A stretch of DNA of 64,000 nucleotides, from the NCBI RefSeq assembly GCF_002749615.1, contig NZ_CP024201.1, forward strand, positions 3,763,001 through 3,827,000, in the 5' to 3' direction. Each line of letters starts with the position of its first letter. The stretch's first letter is position 1. The translations under genes were made by a program, and so were the position numbers. This document shows positions 43,213-51,115 of the stretch, one piece after another. Source of the DNA: Caulobacter mirabilis (GTDB taxonomy: Bacteria > Pseudomonadota > Alphaproteobacteria > Caulobacterales > Caulobacteraceae). The notes under the pieces were generated by a model. It was given only the letters and a program-made list of their open reading frames with translations. It was not told the DNA's origin and made no database searches.

Positions 43213-44573
43213 TGAGCGCCCAACCCGTCGAGCCTCTCGCACCGGCCCCGCAAGTCCCCGGCGAACCGCCGTGGCCCAAGCCGGCCTACGCCTGGTACGT
43301 CGTGGGCGTGCTGATGTTCGCCTACACCCTGTCGTTCATCGACCGGATGATCCTCAGCCTGCTGGTCGCCCCGATCAAGGAGGCGCTGCAGATCAGCGAC
43401 ACCCAGATCAGCCTCCTGGTCGGGATGGCCTTCGCCATCTTCTACACCCTGCTCGGCCTGCCGCTGGGCTGGCTGGCCGACCGCAGCAACCGCCGCAACA
43501 TCATCGCCGCCGGCATCGCCCTGTGGAGCGCCATGACCGCCGCGTGCGGCCTGGCGGGCGGCTACGCCACCCTGTTCCTGGCGCGGATGGGCGTCGGCGT
43601 CGGCGAGGCGACCCTGTCGCCCTCGGCGTTCTCGATGCTCAGCGACTACTTCCCGCGCCACCGTCTGGCTCGCGCCATCGCGGTCTATTCGATCGGCGTG
43701 CCGCTGGGCTCGGGCATCGCTCTCATCCTGGGCGCCTTCATCATCAAGGCGGTGCTGGCCTCGCCGCCGGTCCACCTGCCGATCCTGGGCGAGGTCGACG
43801 CCTGGCGGATGATCTTCTTCTGGGTCGCCGCGCCCGGGCTGCTGGGCACGCTGCTGATGTTCACGGTGAAGGAGCCCTTCCGCCGCGGCCAGACCAAGCA
43901 GGCCAGCGCCCTGCCCGGCAAGGACCTGGTGATCTTCCTGCGCCGGCACGGCGGAGCGGTCTGGTGCCACATCTTCGGCATGAGCCTGATCACGATCGTG
44001 ATGTACGGCCTGCTGGCCTGGACTCCGTCCTTCCTGGTCCGCAGCTACGGCATGGATATCTCCAACGCCGGCCTGTGGTTCGGGGCCATCACCGGCCTGT
44101 GCGGCGCGGGCGGCATCCTGCTCGGCGGCTGGGTCGCCGACCGCATGTTCGCCAAGGGCCGGCGCGACGCCCACCTGCGCACCATGCGGCTGTCGATCCT
44201 GCTCGGCGGGCCCCTGGTCGTGCTGATGCCGTTCATGCCGACCGCCGGCCTGGCCATCGCGGTGCTGGTCCCGGCCATGCTGCTGATGACCATGCACGGC
44301 ATCGCCGCCGGCGCCCTGCAGCTGATCGCCCCGAACGAGCTGCGCGCCCAGATCAGCGCGGTGTTCGTCTTCGTCGTGAACCTGATCGGCCTGGGCCTTG
44401 GGCCGACGGCCATGGCCCTGGCGACCGACTTCGTGTTCCGCGACGACGCGGCGCTGCGCTGGTCGATCGCCCTGGTCGCCGCGATCTCGCTGTCGCTCGG
44501 CGCCCTGGTGCTGACCCTCGGCCTCAAGCCCTTCGCCCGCAGCGTCGAGGCCGCCGAGAACGGCTTCAAGTGA
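43212..44573 (+). CDS. MFS transporter (spinster-like family)
   Basis: A 453-residue inner-membrane carrier with 12 predicted hydrophobic segments. Its MFS motif A is GLPLGWLADRSNRRNI between helices 2 and 3, and motif ARMGVGVGEATLSPSAFSML is typical of spinster-type carriers. TLSFIDRMILSLLVAPIK is in helix 1. Carriers of this group occur next to TonB receptors in aromatic degradation clusters and import the substrate from the periplasm. It overlaps the gene before it, and its own stop overlaps the kinase start (TGATG at 44571-44575). Confidence 0.92.
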   Translation: MSAQPVEPLAPAPQVPGEPPWPKPAYAWYVVGVLMFAYTLSFIDRMILSLLVAPIKEALQISDTQISLLVGMAFAIFYTLLGLPLGWLADRSNRRNIIAAGIALWSAMTAACGLAGGYATLFLARMGVGVGEATLSPSAFSMLSDYFPRHRLARAIAVYSIGVPLGSGIALILGAFIIKAVLASPPVHLPILGEVDAWRMIFFWVAAPGLLGTLLMFTVKEPFRRGQTKQASALPGKDLVIFLRRHGGAVWCHIFGMSLITIVMYGLLAWTPSFLVRSYGMDISNAGLWFGAITGLCGAGGILLGGWVADRMFAKGRRDAHLRTMRLSILLGGPLVVLMPFMPTAGLAIAVLVPAMLLMTMHGIAAGALQLIAPNELRAQISAVFVFVVNLIGLGLGPTAMALATDFVFRDDAALRWSIALVAAISLSLGALVLTLGLKPFARSVEAAENGFK

Positions 44574-45571
44574 TGACGACGCAGGACCAGGACATTCTCG
44601 ACGCCCTCGCCCGCCTGGGCCTGGACCCGCGCCCGCCGGTCCAGCGCCTGTCGGGCGGGGTCTCCTGCGATGTGCTCCGCGTCGAGCTGGCGGACGGCCC
44701 GGTCTGCGTGAAACGCGCCTTGCCGCAGCTCAAGGTCGCCGCCGACTGGAAGGCCCCGGTCGAGCGATCGCACAGCGAGGTGCTTTGGCTGAAAGCCGTC
44801 CAGGACATCCCCGGCGTGATCGCGCCGCACGTCCTGGCCGAGTCGGAGGCCGACCACCTGTTCGTGATGTCCTGGTTCGACGCCGCCGACCACCCGGTCT
44901 GGAAGTCGCAGCTCGCCGCCGGCTTCGTCGATATCGGCCTGGCGCGGCAGCTGGGCGCGGCCCTGGCGGCGATCCATTCGACCACCGCCCGCAAACCGGA
45001 AATGGCCGCCGACTTCGCCACCGGCGACCTGTTCCACGCCCTGCGGCTGGAGCCCTATCTGCTGCACACGGCCAAGGCCCATCCGGACCTCGCAACGCGC
45101 CTGACCGCACTTGCGGAGCGCACCCTGGCGACCGGCAAGGCGCTGGTGCACGGCGACGTCAGCCCCAAGAACATCCTCGCCGGTCCGGACGGTCCGGTCT
45201 TCCTCGACGCTGAATGCGCCTGGTGGGGCGAGCCGGCCTTCGACCTGGCCTTCTGCCTGAACCATCTGCTGCTGAAGGGCGTCTGGAAGCCCGCGCACAT
45301 TCCCGCCTACCTCGCCGCCTTCGAGGCGCTGAAGAGCGCCTACATGGCGGGCGTCGACTGGGAGCCCGCCGCCGACCTCGACCGGCGCGTCGCCGCGCTG
45401 CTTTCGGCGCTGCTGCTGGCGCGGGTCGATGGAAAATCGCCAGCGGAATACTTGACCAGCGACCGTGACAAGGACTTCGTCCGAACCGCGGCCCACAGCT
45501 TCGTCCAGCAGGACAATCTCGACCTGGCGAGCCTCGCCGGGCAATGGACCGACAGGGTGCAGAGCTTATGA
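44573..45571 (+). CDS. APH/choline-kinase fold phosphotransferase
   Basis: A 332-residue small-molecule kinase. The catalytic loop is ALVHGDVSPKNIL (His-Gly-Asp...Asn) near residue 195, followed by the metal-binding FLDAECAWWGEPAFDLA. The N-lobe Lys is in VCVKRALPQL. The family includes aminoglycoside phosphotransferase, methylthioribose kinase and homoserine kinase-like enzymes. The position, overlapping the MFS gene and the enolase paralogue on either side, suggests that it phosphorylates the imported compound or a derived alcohol. Antibiotic resistance is unlikely in this context. Substrate unknown. Confidence 0.85.
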   Translation: MTTQDQDILDALARLGLDPRPPVQRLSGGVSCDVLRVELADGPVCVKRALPQLKVAADWKAPVERSHSEVLWLKAVQDIPGVIAPHVLAESEADHLFVMSWFDAADHPVWKSQLAAGFVDIGLARQLGAALAAIHSTTARKPEMAADFATGDLFHALRLEPYLLHTAKAHPDLATRLTALAERTLATGKALVHGDVSPKNILAGPDGPVFLDAECAWWGEPAFDLAFCLNHLLLKGVWKPAHIPAYLAAFEALKSAYMAGVDWEPAADLDRRVAALLSALLLARVDGKSPAEYLTSDRDKDFVRTAAHSFVQQDNLDLASLAGQWTDRVQSL

Positions 45572-46881
45572 AGACCGAAATCGTCTCCGTGAAAGGCCGC
45601 CAGATCTGGGACTCGCGCGGCCGTCCCACCGTGGAGGCGGAAGTGACCCTGGCCGGCGGCGCCATCGGGCGCGGCCTGGCCCCGGCCGGCGCCTCGCGCG
45701 GCGCGCACGAAGCCATCGACCTCCGGGACGGCGGCCACCGCTTCGGCGGCATGGGCGTCGACCGCGCCGTGGCGGCCGTCAACGGCGAGCTGGCCAAGGC
45801 TTTGACCGGCCTCGACGCCGCCGACCAGGACGGCGCCGACCGCGTCATCGTCGACCTGGACGGCACCGCCAACAAGGCTCGCCTAGGCGCCAACGCCACC
45901 GTGGCCCTGTCGATGGCCGTGCTCAACGCCGCCGCCGCCGCCGAGGGCCTGCCCCTGTGGCGTTACCTGTCCCAGGGCGCGCGGGTGCGCGTGCCCCTGC
46001 CCGAGATCCAGATCTTCGGCGGCGGCGCCCATGCGGGTCGCCGCACCGACGTTCAGGACTTCATGGTCATGGTTCCGCACGCCGACACCGTCCGGAAGGC
46101 GCTGGAGGTGACCGCCGACGTCTACCGCGCCGCCGGCGCTCTGATGGAGGAGACCGGCCGCCTGTCCGGCACCGCCGACGAAGGCGGCTGGTGGCCGAAC
46201 TTCTCGTCCAACGAGGAGGCGCTGGTCGCCCTGGTCCAGTCGATCGAGAAGGCCGGCTACCGCCCGGGCGAGGACGTCTACATCTCGCTGGACGTCGCCG
46301 CCAACGAACTGTTCCACGAGGGCGGCTACCGCCTGCCGCTGGACAACGCCCAGCTCGACAGCGCCGCCATCGTCGAGCGGGTCGCCCGCTGGGCCCGCGA
46401 GTATCCGATCCTGTCGATCGAGGATCCGGTCTCGCAGGACGACATGACCGGCATGACCGACGCCACCCGCCGCCTGGGCGACACCGTCCAGATCATCGGC
46501 GACGACTTCCTGGTCACCAACGCCGGCCGGGTCGAAATCGCCGCCGCCCAGGGCGCCTGCAACGCCGTGCTGGTGAAGGTGAACCAGGCCGGGACCGTCT
46601 CCGAGGCCAAGCGCGCCCTGGAGGCCGCCCGCGCCAAGGGCTGGAGCACGATTGTCTCCGCCCGCTCGGGCGAGACCGAGGACGTCACCATCGCCCACCT
46701 GTCCACCGGTTGGGACGCCGGCCAGCTGAAGGTCGGTTCGTTCGCCCGTTCCGAGCGGATGGCGAAGTGGAACGAGTTGTTGCGGATCGAGGACGCCATG
46801 GGCGCCGACGCCGTGTTCGCCGGCGCCTCGGCCTTCCCGGCCGCTGTGGCCGCCAACCTCACCCGGGCGAAGGCCGCGTGA
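45568..46881 (+). CDS. Divergent enolase paralogue
   Basis: A 437-residue enolase-fold protein of full length, alignable throughout with glycolytic enolase. Retained: loop Ser43, His155, Glu205 (ADEGGW), metal ligands Asp242, Glu285 and Asp312, catalytic Lys337 (KVNQAG), Arg366-Ser367 and Lys388. Altered: the canonical QEFM is QDFM (Asp164 for Glu), SHRSGETED is SARSGETED (Ala365 for His), and the loop SGASTG is AGASRG. The proton-abstracting machinery is intact, but the pocket around the leaving hydroxyl and phosphate has changed. I infer dehydration of a different, perhaps larger phosphorylated hydroxyacid made by the kinase whose stop overlaps the ATG at 45568. Confidence 0.88.
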   Translation: MKTEIVSVKGRQIWDSRGRPTVEAEVTLAGGAIGRGLAPAGASRGAHEAIDLRDGGHRFGGMGVDRAVAAVNGELAKALTGLDAADQDGADRVIVDLDGTANKARLGANATVALSMAVLNAAAAAEGLPLWRYLSQGARVRVPLPEIQIFGGGAHAGRRTDVQDFMVMVPHADTVRKALEVTADVYRAAGALMEETGRLSGTADEGGWWPNFSSNEEALVALVQSIEKAGYRPGEDVYISLDVAANELFHEGGYRLPLDNAQLDSAAIVERVARWAREYPILSIEDPVSQDDMTGMTDATRRLGDTVQIIGDDFLVTNAGRVEIAAAQGACNAVLVKVNQAGTVSEAKRALEAARAKGWSTIVSARSGETEDVTIAHLSTGWDAGQLKVGSFARSERMAKWNELLRIEDAMGADAVFAGASAFPAAVAANLTRAKAA

Positions 46882-47825
46882 AGGCGGTCCTGCAGTACCG
46901 GGCCAGCCCCGGCTTCCTGGCCAGCCTGGACGCCGAGGGCGCCCGCGCCGGCCTGACGGTCGTCGCCGTCGACGAGCAGGACGACGCCGCCTTCGCCCGC
47001 GAGATCGCCGACGCCGACGCCCTGCTGCACGTCCTGAAACCTGTGACGGCGGCGATGATGGACGCCGCGCCGAACCTCAAGCTGATCCAGAAGATCGGCG
47101 TCGGCGTGAACACCATCGATCTCGAAGCAGCCAAGGCCCGCGGGGTCGCGGTGGCCAACATGCCCGGGACCAACAGCCAGGCGGTGGCCGAGATGGCCCT
47201 GACCCTGATGCTGGCGACGCTGCGGCGCGTGACCTACTTCGACCCGCTGACTCGCGCCGGCGAGGGCTGGCGGCCGGACCTGGCGATGCTGGACGGCGTC
47301 GGCGAGATCGCCGGCAAGACCGTGGGCTTCGTGGGCTACGGCGCCTCGCCGGAACGGCTGGCGCCGGCCCTGCAGGCGCTGGGCGCGCAGATCGTCTACC
47401 ACGCCACCGCGCCCAAGCCGGATCGGATCGGGCGGTTCGTCGGCCTGGATGAGCTGCTGGCGATCTCGGACATCGTCTCGCTGCACGTTCCTGCGACGGC
47501 CGAGACGCGCGGCATGATCGGCGCCGAAGCCCTGGCCAGGATGAAGCCCAGCGCGATCCTGGTGAACACCGCCAGGGGCGAGATGGTCGACGAGGCGGCT
47601 CTGCATGCGGCGCTGAGCAGCGGCCGCCTGCGCGGCGCGGGCCTGGACGTCTTCGCCGCCGAGCCTGTGGCGCGGGACAACCCGTTGCTGACCCTGCCCA
47701 ACGTCGTGGCCATGCCTCACGTCGCCTGGCTGACGCCCGAGACGCTGGAGCGCAGCCTGGCCGTCGCCTTCGAGAACTGCCGGCGCGTCCGCGACGGCGA
47801 ACCCCTGCTTCACCGAGTGATCTAG
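46878..47825 (+). CDS. D-isomer-specific 2-hydroxyacid dehydrogenase
   Basis: A 315-residue NAD(P)-dependent dehydrogenase of the D-2-hydroxyacid family. The catalytic residues are in VNTARGEMVDEAAL (Arg), LDVFAAEP (Glu) and MPHVAWLTPE (His-Trp). The Rossmann loop reads GFVGYGASPERLA, so the third Gly of the usual GxGxxG is replaced. It interconverts a 2-oxoacid and a D-2-hydroxyacid. GTG 46878 overlaps the enolase stop. As the product of the enolase would tautomerise to an oxoacid, this enzyme could act directly after it. Confidence 0.9.
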   Translation: MKAVLQYRASPGFLASLDAEGARAGLTVVAVDEQDDAAFAREIADADALLHVLKPVTAAMMDAAPNLKLIQKIGVGVNTIDLEAAKARGVAVANMPGTNSQAVAEMALTLMLATLRRVTYFDPLTRAGEGWRPDLAMLDGVGEIAGKTVGFVGYGASPERLAPALQALGAQIVYHATAPKPDRIGRFVGLDELLAISDIVSLHVPATAETRGMIGAEALARMKPSAILVNTARGEMVDEAALHAALSSGRLRGAGLDVFAAEPVARDNPLLTLPNVVAMPHVAWLTPETLERSLAVAFENCRRVRDGEPLLHRVI

Positions 47826-47828
47826 ACC

Positions 47829-48530
47829 GTGCCCGAACGCCCCTCCGTCGTCCTCATCCCCAGCCAGCTCCAGAACGCGCAGACCTGGGGGCCGCAGATC
47901 GCGGCGCTCGGCGGCGACTACGACTTCCACGTCGCCGACAACACCAGGGACGACACGATCGCCGGCATCGCCTCGCGATTGCTGGCGGTATCGGCCCCGA
48001 CGTTCGACCTGGTCGCGCACGGCATGGGCGGCTTCGTCGCCCTGGAGGTCCTGCGCCAGGCGTCCGAGCGAGTGCGCAGCCTGGTGCTGATGTCGACCCT
48101 GGCCCCCAACGACGGCCCGGCCCAGACTGAACGCCGGCAGGGCTACATCAAGCTGGTCGAGGACGGGAACTTCGCCGGGGTGATCGAGGAGCGCATCCCG
48201 ATCCTGGTCCACGCCGCCCGTCGCGAGGACGAACCGCTGCTGGCCGTGCTGCGCCGGATGGCCGAGGACACCGGACCGGACATCTTCCTGCGTCAGCAGC
48301 GCGCCATCATGGCCCGGATCGACAGCCGGCCGTCGCTGGCCGCCATCACCTGCCCGCTGCTGCTGGTCCGCGGCGCCGAGTGCGGCATCACCACCCAGGC
48401 GCACCAGGACGAGATCCTGGCCGCAGTCCCTCAAGTCCGCCTGGAGACGGTCGAGAACAGCGGCCATATGGTGACGCTGGAGATGCCTTGGACGATCAAC
48501 CGCCTGCTGGCGGATTGGCTGGCGCGGTGA
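47829..48530 (+). CDS. Alpha/beta hydrolase-fold protein lacking the nucleophile
   Basis: A 233-residue alpha/beta hydrolase. The nucleophile elbow reads AHGMGGFVAL where GHSMGG is expected, so Gly65 replaces the catalytic Ser. The acid position reads LLLVRGAECGITT, with Cys in place of Asp. The His is kept (ENSGHMVTLEMP). It is therefore either inactive as an esterase or uses the fold for other chemistry, such as a non-hydrolytic lyase or binding role. GTG 47829 starts 3 bp after the dehydrogenase stop. It is the last gene of the six-gene operon. Confidence 0.85.
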   Translation: MPERPSVVLIPSQLQNAQTWGPQIAALGGDYDFHVADNTRDDTIAGIASRLLAVSAPTFDLVAHGMGGFVALEVLRQASERVRSLVLMSTLAPNDGPAQTERRQGYIKLVEDGNFAGVIEERIPILVHAARREDEPLLAVLRRMAEDTGPDIFLRQQRAIMARIDSRPSLAAITCPLLLVRGAECGITTQAHQDEILAAVPQVRLETVENSGHMVTLEMPWTINRLLADWLAR

Positions 48531-48538
48531 TCTGGATG

Positions 48539-48642
48539 CTCCCCTCTGGGGGAGCTGTCGGCGTAGCCGACTGAGGGGGTCCTGCAGCGCGAAAGACCCC
48601 CTCCGTCTCGCCTGATGGCGAGCCGCCTCCCCCAGAGGGGAG
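48539..48642. repeat. Complex palindromic intergenic element with nested inverted repeats
   Basis: Outer arms CTCCCCTCTGGGGGAG (48539-48554) and CTCCCCCAGAGGGGAG (48627-48642) are exact 16-bp reverse complements. Inside are GAGGGGGTC (48573-48581) / GACCCCCTC (48595-48603), a small GTCGGC-gta-GCCGAC hairpin, and CTCGCC-tgat-GGCGAG. The 104-bp element fills most of the gap between two convergent genes. It looks like one of the dispersed palindromic repeats of Caulobacterales and can terminate both transcripts. Confidence 0.7.
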
Positions 48643-48651
48643 GATCCTCCC

Positions 48652-49704
48652 TTAAGCCCCCAGCTCCTTCCGCACGATCGCGGCGCCGTCGGCCATGGCC
48701 TTCAGCTTGGCGAAGGCGACTTCGCGGCTGTGATATTTCATGCCGCAGTCCGGAGCGACGATGATCTGCTCGGGCCGGGCGTACTGCAGCGCCTCGCGGA
48801 TACGGTCGGCGACCAGTTCCGGCGTCTCGACCGTCGGATCGTTCAGGTCGATCACCCCGTACATGATGCGCTTGTTCGGCAGCCCCTTGAGCACCGCCGG
48901 GTCGAGCCGCGGCTGAGCCGCCTCGATCGAGATGATATCGGCCCGGCTGTTCTCCAACTCGGTCAGGAAGTCGTAGTCCGAGGGCTTGGCCGCGCCGTGA
49001 TGCACGTGGGCGTAGCCGAAGCAGATGTGCAGCGCGGTCAGACCGGTGACGCCCTCCAGCGCCCGGTCGATCGCCTTCACGGCATAGTGACGCGCCTTCT
49101 CGGCCCGCGCCTGGAGGTAGGGTTCGTCGAGCTGGACGATGTCCACGCCGGCCGCGAACAGGTCCTTGATCTCCTCGTTGACGGCCACGGCGTAGTCCAT
49201 CGCCAGGGCCTCGTCGTCGGCGTAGTGATCGTTCTGCGCCTGCTGCGTCATGGTGAAGGGACCCGGCAGGGTGATCTTCACCCAGCCCTTGGACCGCTGC
49301 TTCAGGAAGGCGGCGTCCTGGGCCTCGATCGGGCCGCGGCGACGGATCGGACCGGCCACGCGGGGGACCGGATTGGGGGCGCCGGTGCGGTCCATCGCCA
49401 CACCCGGAATGTCGATGTCGATGCCCTCCAAGGCGTTGGCCAGCCGGTTGGAATAGCTCTCGCGCCGCATCTCGCCGTCGCCGACGATGTCGATGCCGGC
49501 CAGCTCCTGATCGCTGATCGCCATCAGCGTCGCGGCCTCCTGGGCATCGGCCAGCCAGGGCTCGGGAATCCGCCAAAGCTCCCGCGCCCGCACACGCGGC
49601 GGCAGGCGGCTCTTCAGGCCCTCCCGGTCGATCAGCCAGTCGGGCTGAGGGTAGCTCCCGACGATCGTTGTGGGGAGAAGAGGGAGGCCGGCCAGCTTGT
49701 CCAT
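48652..49704 (-). CDS. MetE-like (cobalamin-independent methionine synthase C-terminal domain) methyltransferase
   Basis: A 350-residue single-domain protein matching only the catalytic half of MetE. The zinc ligands are His226 and Cys228 (HICFGY), Glu261 (SIEAAQP) and Cys320 (APDCGMKY). The N-terminus LLPTTIVGSYPQPDWL is the family start. Full MetE is more than twice as long, so this is a core-MetE or alkyl-transferase type protein. Its relatives transfer methyl or alkyl groups to thiols. In an island with a VanA-like demethylase it could move a methyl group from the substrate. ATG 49704 is divergent from the MarR gene. Confidence 0.88.
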   Translation of the reverse strand: MDKLAGLPLLPTTIVGSYPQPDWLIDREGLKSRLPPRVRARELWRIPEPWLADAQEAATLMAISDQELAGIDIVGDGEMRRESYSNRLANALEGIDIDIPGVAMDRTGAPNPVPRVAGPIRRRGPIEAQDAAFLKQRSKGWVKITLPGPFTMTQQAQNDHYADDEALAMDYAVAVNEEIKDLFAAGVDIVQLDEPYLQARAEKARHYAVKAIDRALEGVTGLTALHICFGYAHVHHGAAKPSDYDFLTELENSRADIISIEAAQPRLDPAVLKGLPNKRIMYGVIDLNDPTVETPELVADRIREALQYARPEQIIVAPDCGMKYHSREVAFAKLKAMADGAAIVRKELGA

Positions 49705-49733
49705 GGACGAAATCGTCGCCTTTGCAGAAATAC

Positions 49734-49745
49734 TTCGATATCTAT
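49734..49745. promoter_or_regulatory. Regulon palindrome, site 3, weak (TTCGATATCTAT)
   Basis: Two mismatches from site 1, with the GATATC core kept. It lies in the 165-bp divergent region between the MetE-like gene (start 49704) and the MarR gene (start 49870). A weaker site at the regulator's own promoter would suit autoregulation. Confidence 0.5.
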
Positions 49746-49869
49746 GTATCTGACATGAATGGACGCCGGTTGGCAATCGAGGCTGCATACCTTCGGTTGA
49801 CAGCCCGGACAGGCTCGTAAAAGTCGAGCCAGACTGACAAGCGTCGCGATTCCTCGCGCAGGGCACGAA

Positions 49870-50355
49870 ATGAGCGACCGCGAAACCGATCGATTCTACG
49901 CCGATCCCAACAACAGCCTGGGCTATCTCAGCCGGATCGCCTTCCGCTCGTTCTCCCGGGCGCTCGAATCACGCACCGCGCCGCACGGGGTCACCAGCGG
50001 CCAATGGCGCTTCCTCCGGGTCCTGTGGATCGAGGACGGCATCACCCAGCGCGAACTCAGCCGTCGGGTCGGCATGCGCGAGCCCACGACCGTCACGGCG
50101 CTGAAAAGCCTGGAGCGCAGCGGCTTCGTCCGCCGCGAGCAGAGCACCGAGGACCGCCGCAAGGTTCACGTCTTCCTGACTCCGGTCGCCAAGAAGCTAG
50201 AGAAGACCCTGCGTCCTCACGTCCAGGAAGTGAACGAACTGGCCACGCGCGGCATGACGCCGGATGAGGTGCTGGAGCTGCGCCGCCTGCTGGCGCTGGT
50301 CGGACGCAACCTGGCCGAGGAAGCCGAGGGCGTGGCGGCCGACACCGGCGCCTGA
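49870..50355 (+). CDS. MarR family transcriptional regulator, probable master regulator of the island
   Basis: A 161-residue MarR protein. The winged helix runs from GITQRELSRRVGMREPTTVT through ALKSLERSGFVRREQS to the wing EDRRKVHVFLTPVAKKL. N- and C-terminal helices form the dimer domain. It is the only transcription factor among the genes from 35682 to 61484, sits in the middle of them, and has a variant of the shared TTAG-N4-CTAA palindrome in its own promoter region. MarR proteins bind such short dyads and release them on binding a phenolic or CoA-ester effector, so it is the natural candidate for the repressor. Confidence 0.9.
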   Translation: MSDRETDRFYADPNNSLGYLSRIAFRSFSRALESRTAPHGVTSGQWRFLRVLWIEDGITQRELSRRVGMREPTTVTALKSLERSGFVRREQSTEDRRKVHVFLTPVAKKLEKTLRPHVQEVNELATRGMTPDEVLELRRLLALVGRNLAEEAEGVAADTGA

Positions 50356-50380
50356 TCACCTTCGTCGCCGGCAATGAAAA

Positions 50381-50407
50381 AGGGCCGCGCGATCACCGCG
50401 CGGCCCT
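50381..50407. terminator. Bidirectional terminator between MarR and VOC genes
   Basis: AGGGCCGCGCG (50381-50391) and CGCGCGGCCCT (50397-50407) form an 11-bp perfect stem with a 5-nt loop, preceded by a run of A that serves the leftward transcript. The gap holds two convergent gene ends. Confidence 0.8.
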
Positions 50408-50429
50408 CTTCGTCTGATCAGCCTTCGGA

Positions 50430-50984
50430 TCAGGCCGCGACGGTCGCCCGACGCGGCTCATGGGCGACATCGGCCTCGGTGAAGCCGTCGTGGGTCCAGG
50501 CCGCGAACTCCAGGCAGACGCCATCGGGATCGAAGAAGTAGACCGAGCGAACATAGACCTCGTCGGTCATCTCGGGGCTGGTCTGGGTCTCGGAGTTGTC
50601 GTGATTGAGGATCGGGGTGACCGGCACGCCCTTGGCCTTGAGGCGCTGATAGTATTCCTCGAATTTCTCGGCCGGGACCTTGATCGCCAGATGGTTCAGC
50701 GAACCGTGCGCCGAGACGAACGATCCCTGGGTCGGCAACGCCGCCGGGGCCGCGACGCCAGGCTCGTAGCCGGGAGCCTCCGGGAACCAGAAGAAGGCGA
50801 TCGAGTCGCCGTTGCCGCAGTCGAAGAAGAAATGCTGACCGCGATTGCCCGGCAGCTCCAGCGTCTTGATCAGCGGCATGCCGAGGATGTCGCGATAGAA
50901 CTCGACCGTCTTGGCCATGTCCCGGCACACGAGGGCGACGTGGTGCACGCCCCCGAACTGGAACTCCTTGTTTTCGGCGGTCAT
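50430..50984 (-). CDS. VOC family protein, glyoxalase/extradiol dioxygenase type
   Basis: A 184-residue vicinal-oxygen-chelate protein with two beta-alpha-beta-beta-beta modules. The putative metal ligands are His in GGVHHVALVCRD, His in SLNHLAIKVP and Glu in DPDGVCLEFAAW, the H-H-E pattern of extradiol dioxygenases and related enzymes. The length is nearer to small one-domain dioxygenases or glyoxalases than to catechol 2,3-dioxygenase. ATG 50984 follows GGAGGAA. It is divergent from the FMN reductase gene over regulon site 4. With the MhpD-like hydratase nearby, ring cleavage is plausible but not proven. Confidence 0.85.
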   Translation of the reverse strand: MTAENKEFQFGGVHHVALVCRDMAKTVEFYRDILGMPLIKTLELPGNRGQHFFFDCGNGDSIAFFWFPEAPGYEPGVAAPAALPTQGSFVSAHGSLNHLAIKVPAEKFEEYYQRLKAKGVPVTPILNHDNSETQTSPEMTDEVYVRSVYFFDPDGVCLEFAAWTHDGFTEADVAHEPRRATVAA

Positions 50985-51054
50985 GGCTTCCTCCGGTTCT
51001 TTTCTGTTCGCCATTGTTGTCCGCAGCCTATACCAAACGGCCGAATTCGATAAG

Positions 51055-51066
51055 ATAGAATTCTAA
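51055..51066. promoter_or_regulatory. Regulon palindrome, site 4 (ATAGAATTCTAA)
   Basis: The 10-bp core TAGAATTCTA is a perfect palindrome. It lies in the 131-bp divergent gap between the VOC gene (start 50984) and the FMN reductase gene (start 51116). Confidence 0.65.
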
Positions 51067-51115
51067 GTAATTTTCGCTCGGGCGATGACCTGGCGGAACC
51101 GGAGGGGAAGTCGCC

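Noticed and set aside
44573-45571. Aminoglycoside resistance gene
   Set aside because: The kinase fold is shared by many metabolic enzymes. The gene overlaps a transporter and an enolase paralogue in a catabolic operon, which argues for a metabolic substrate.
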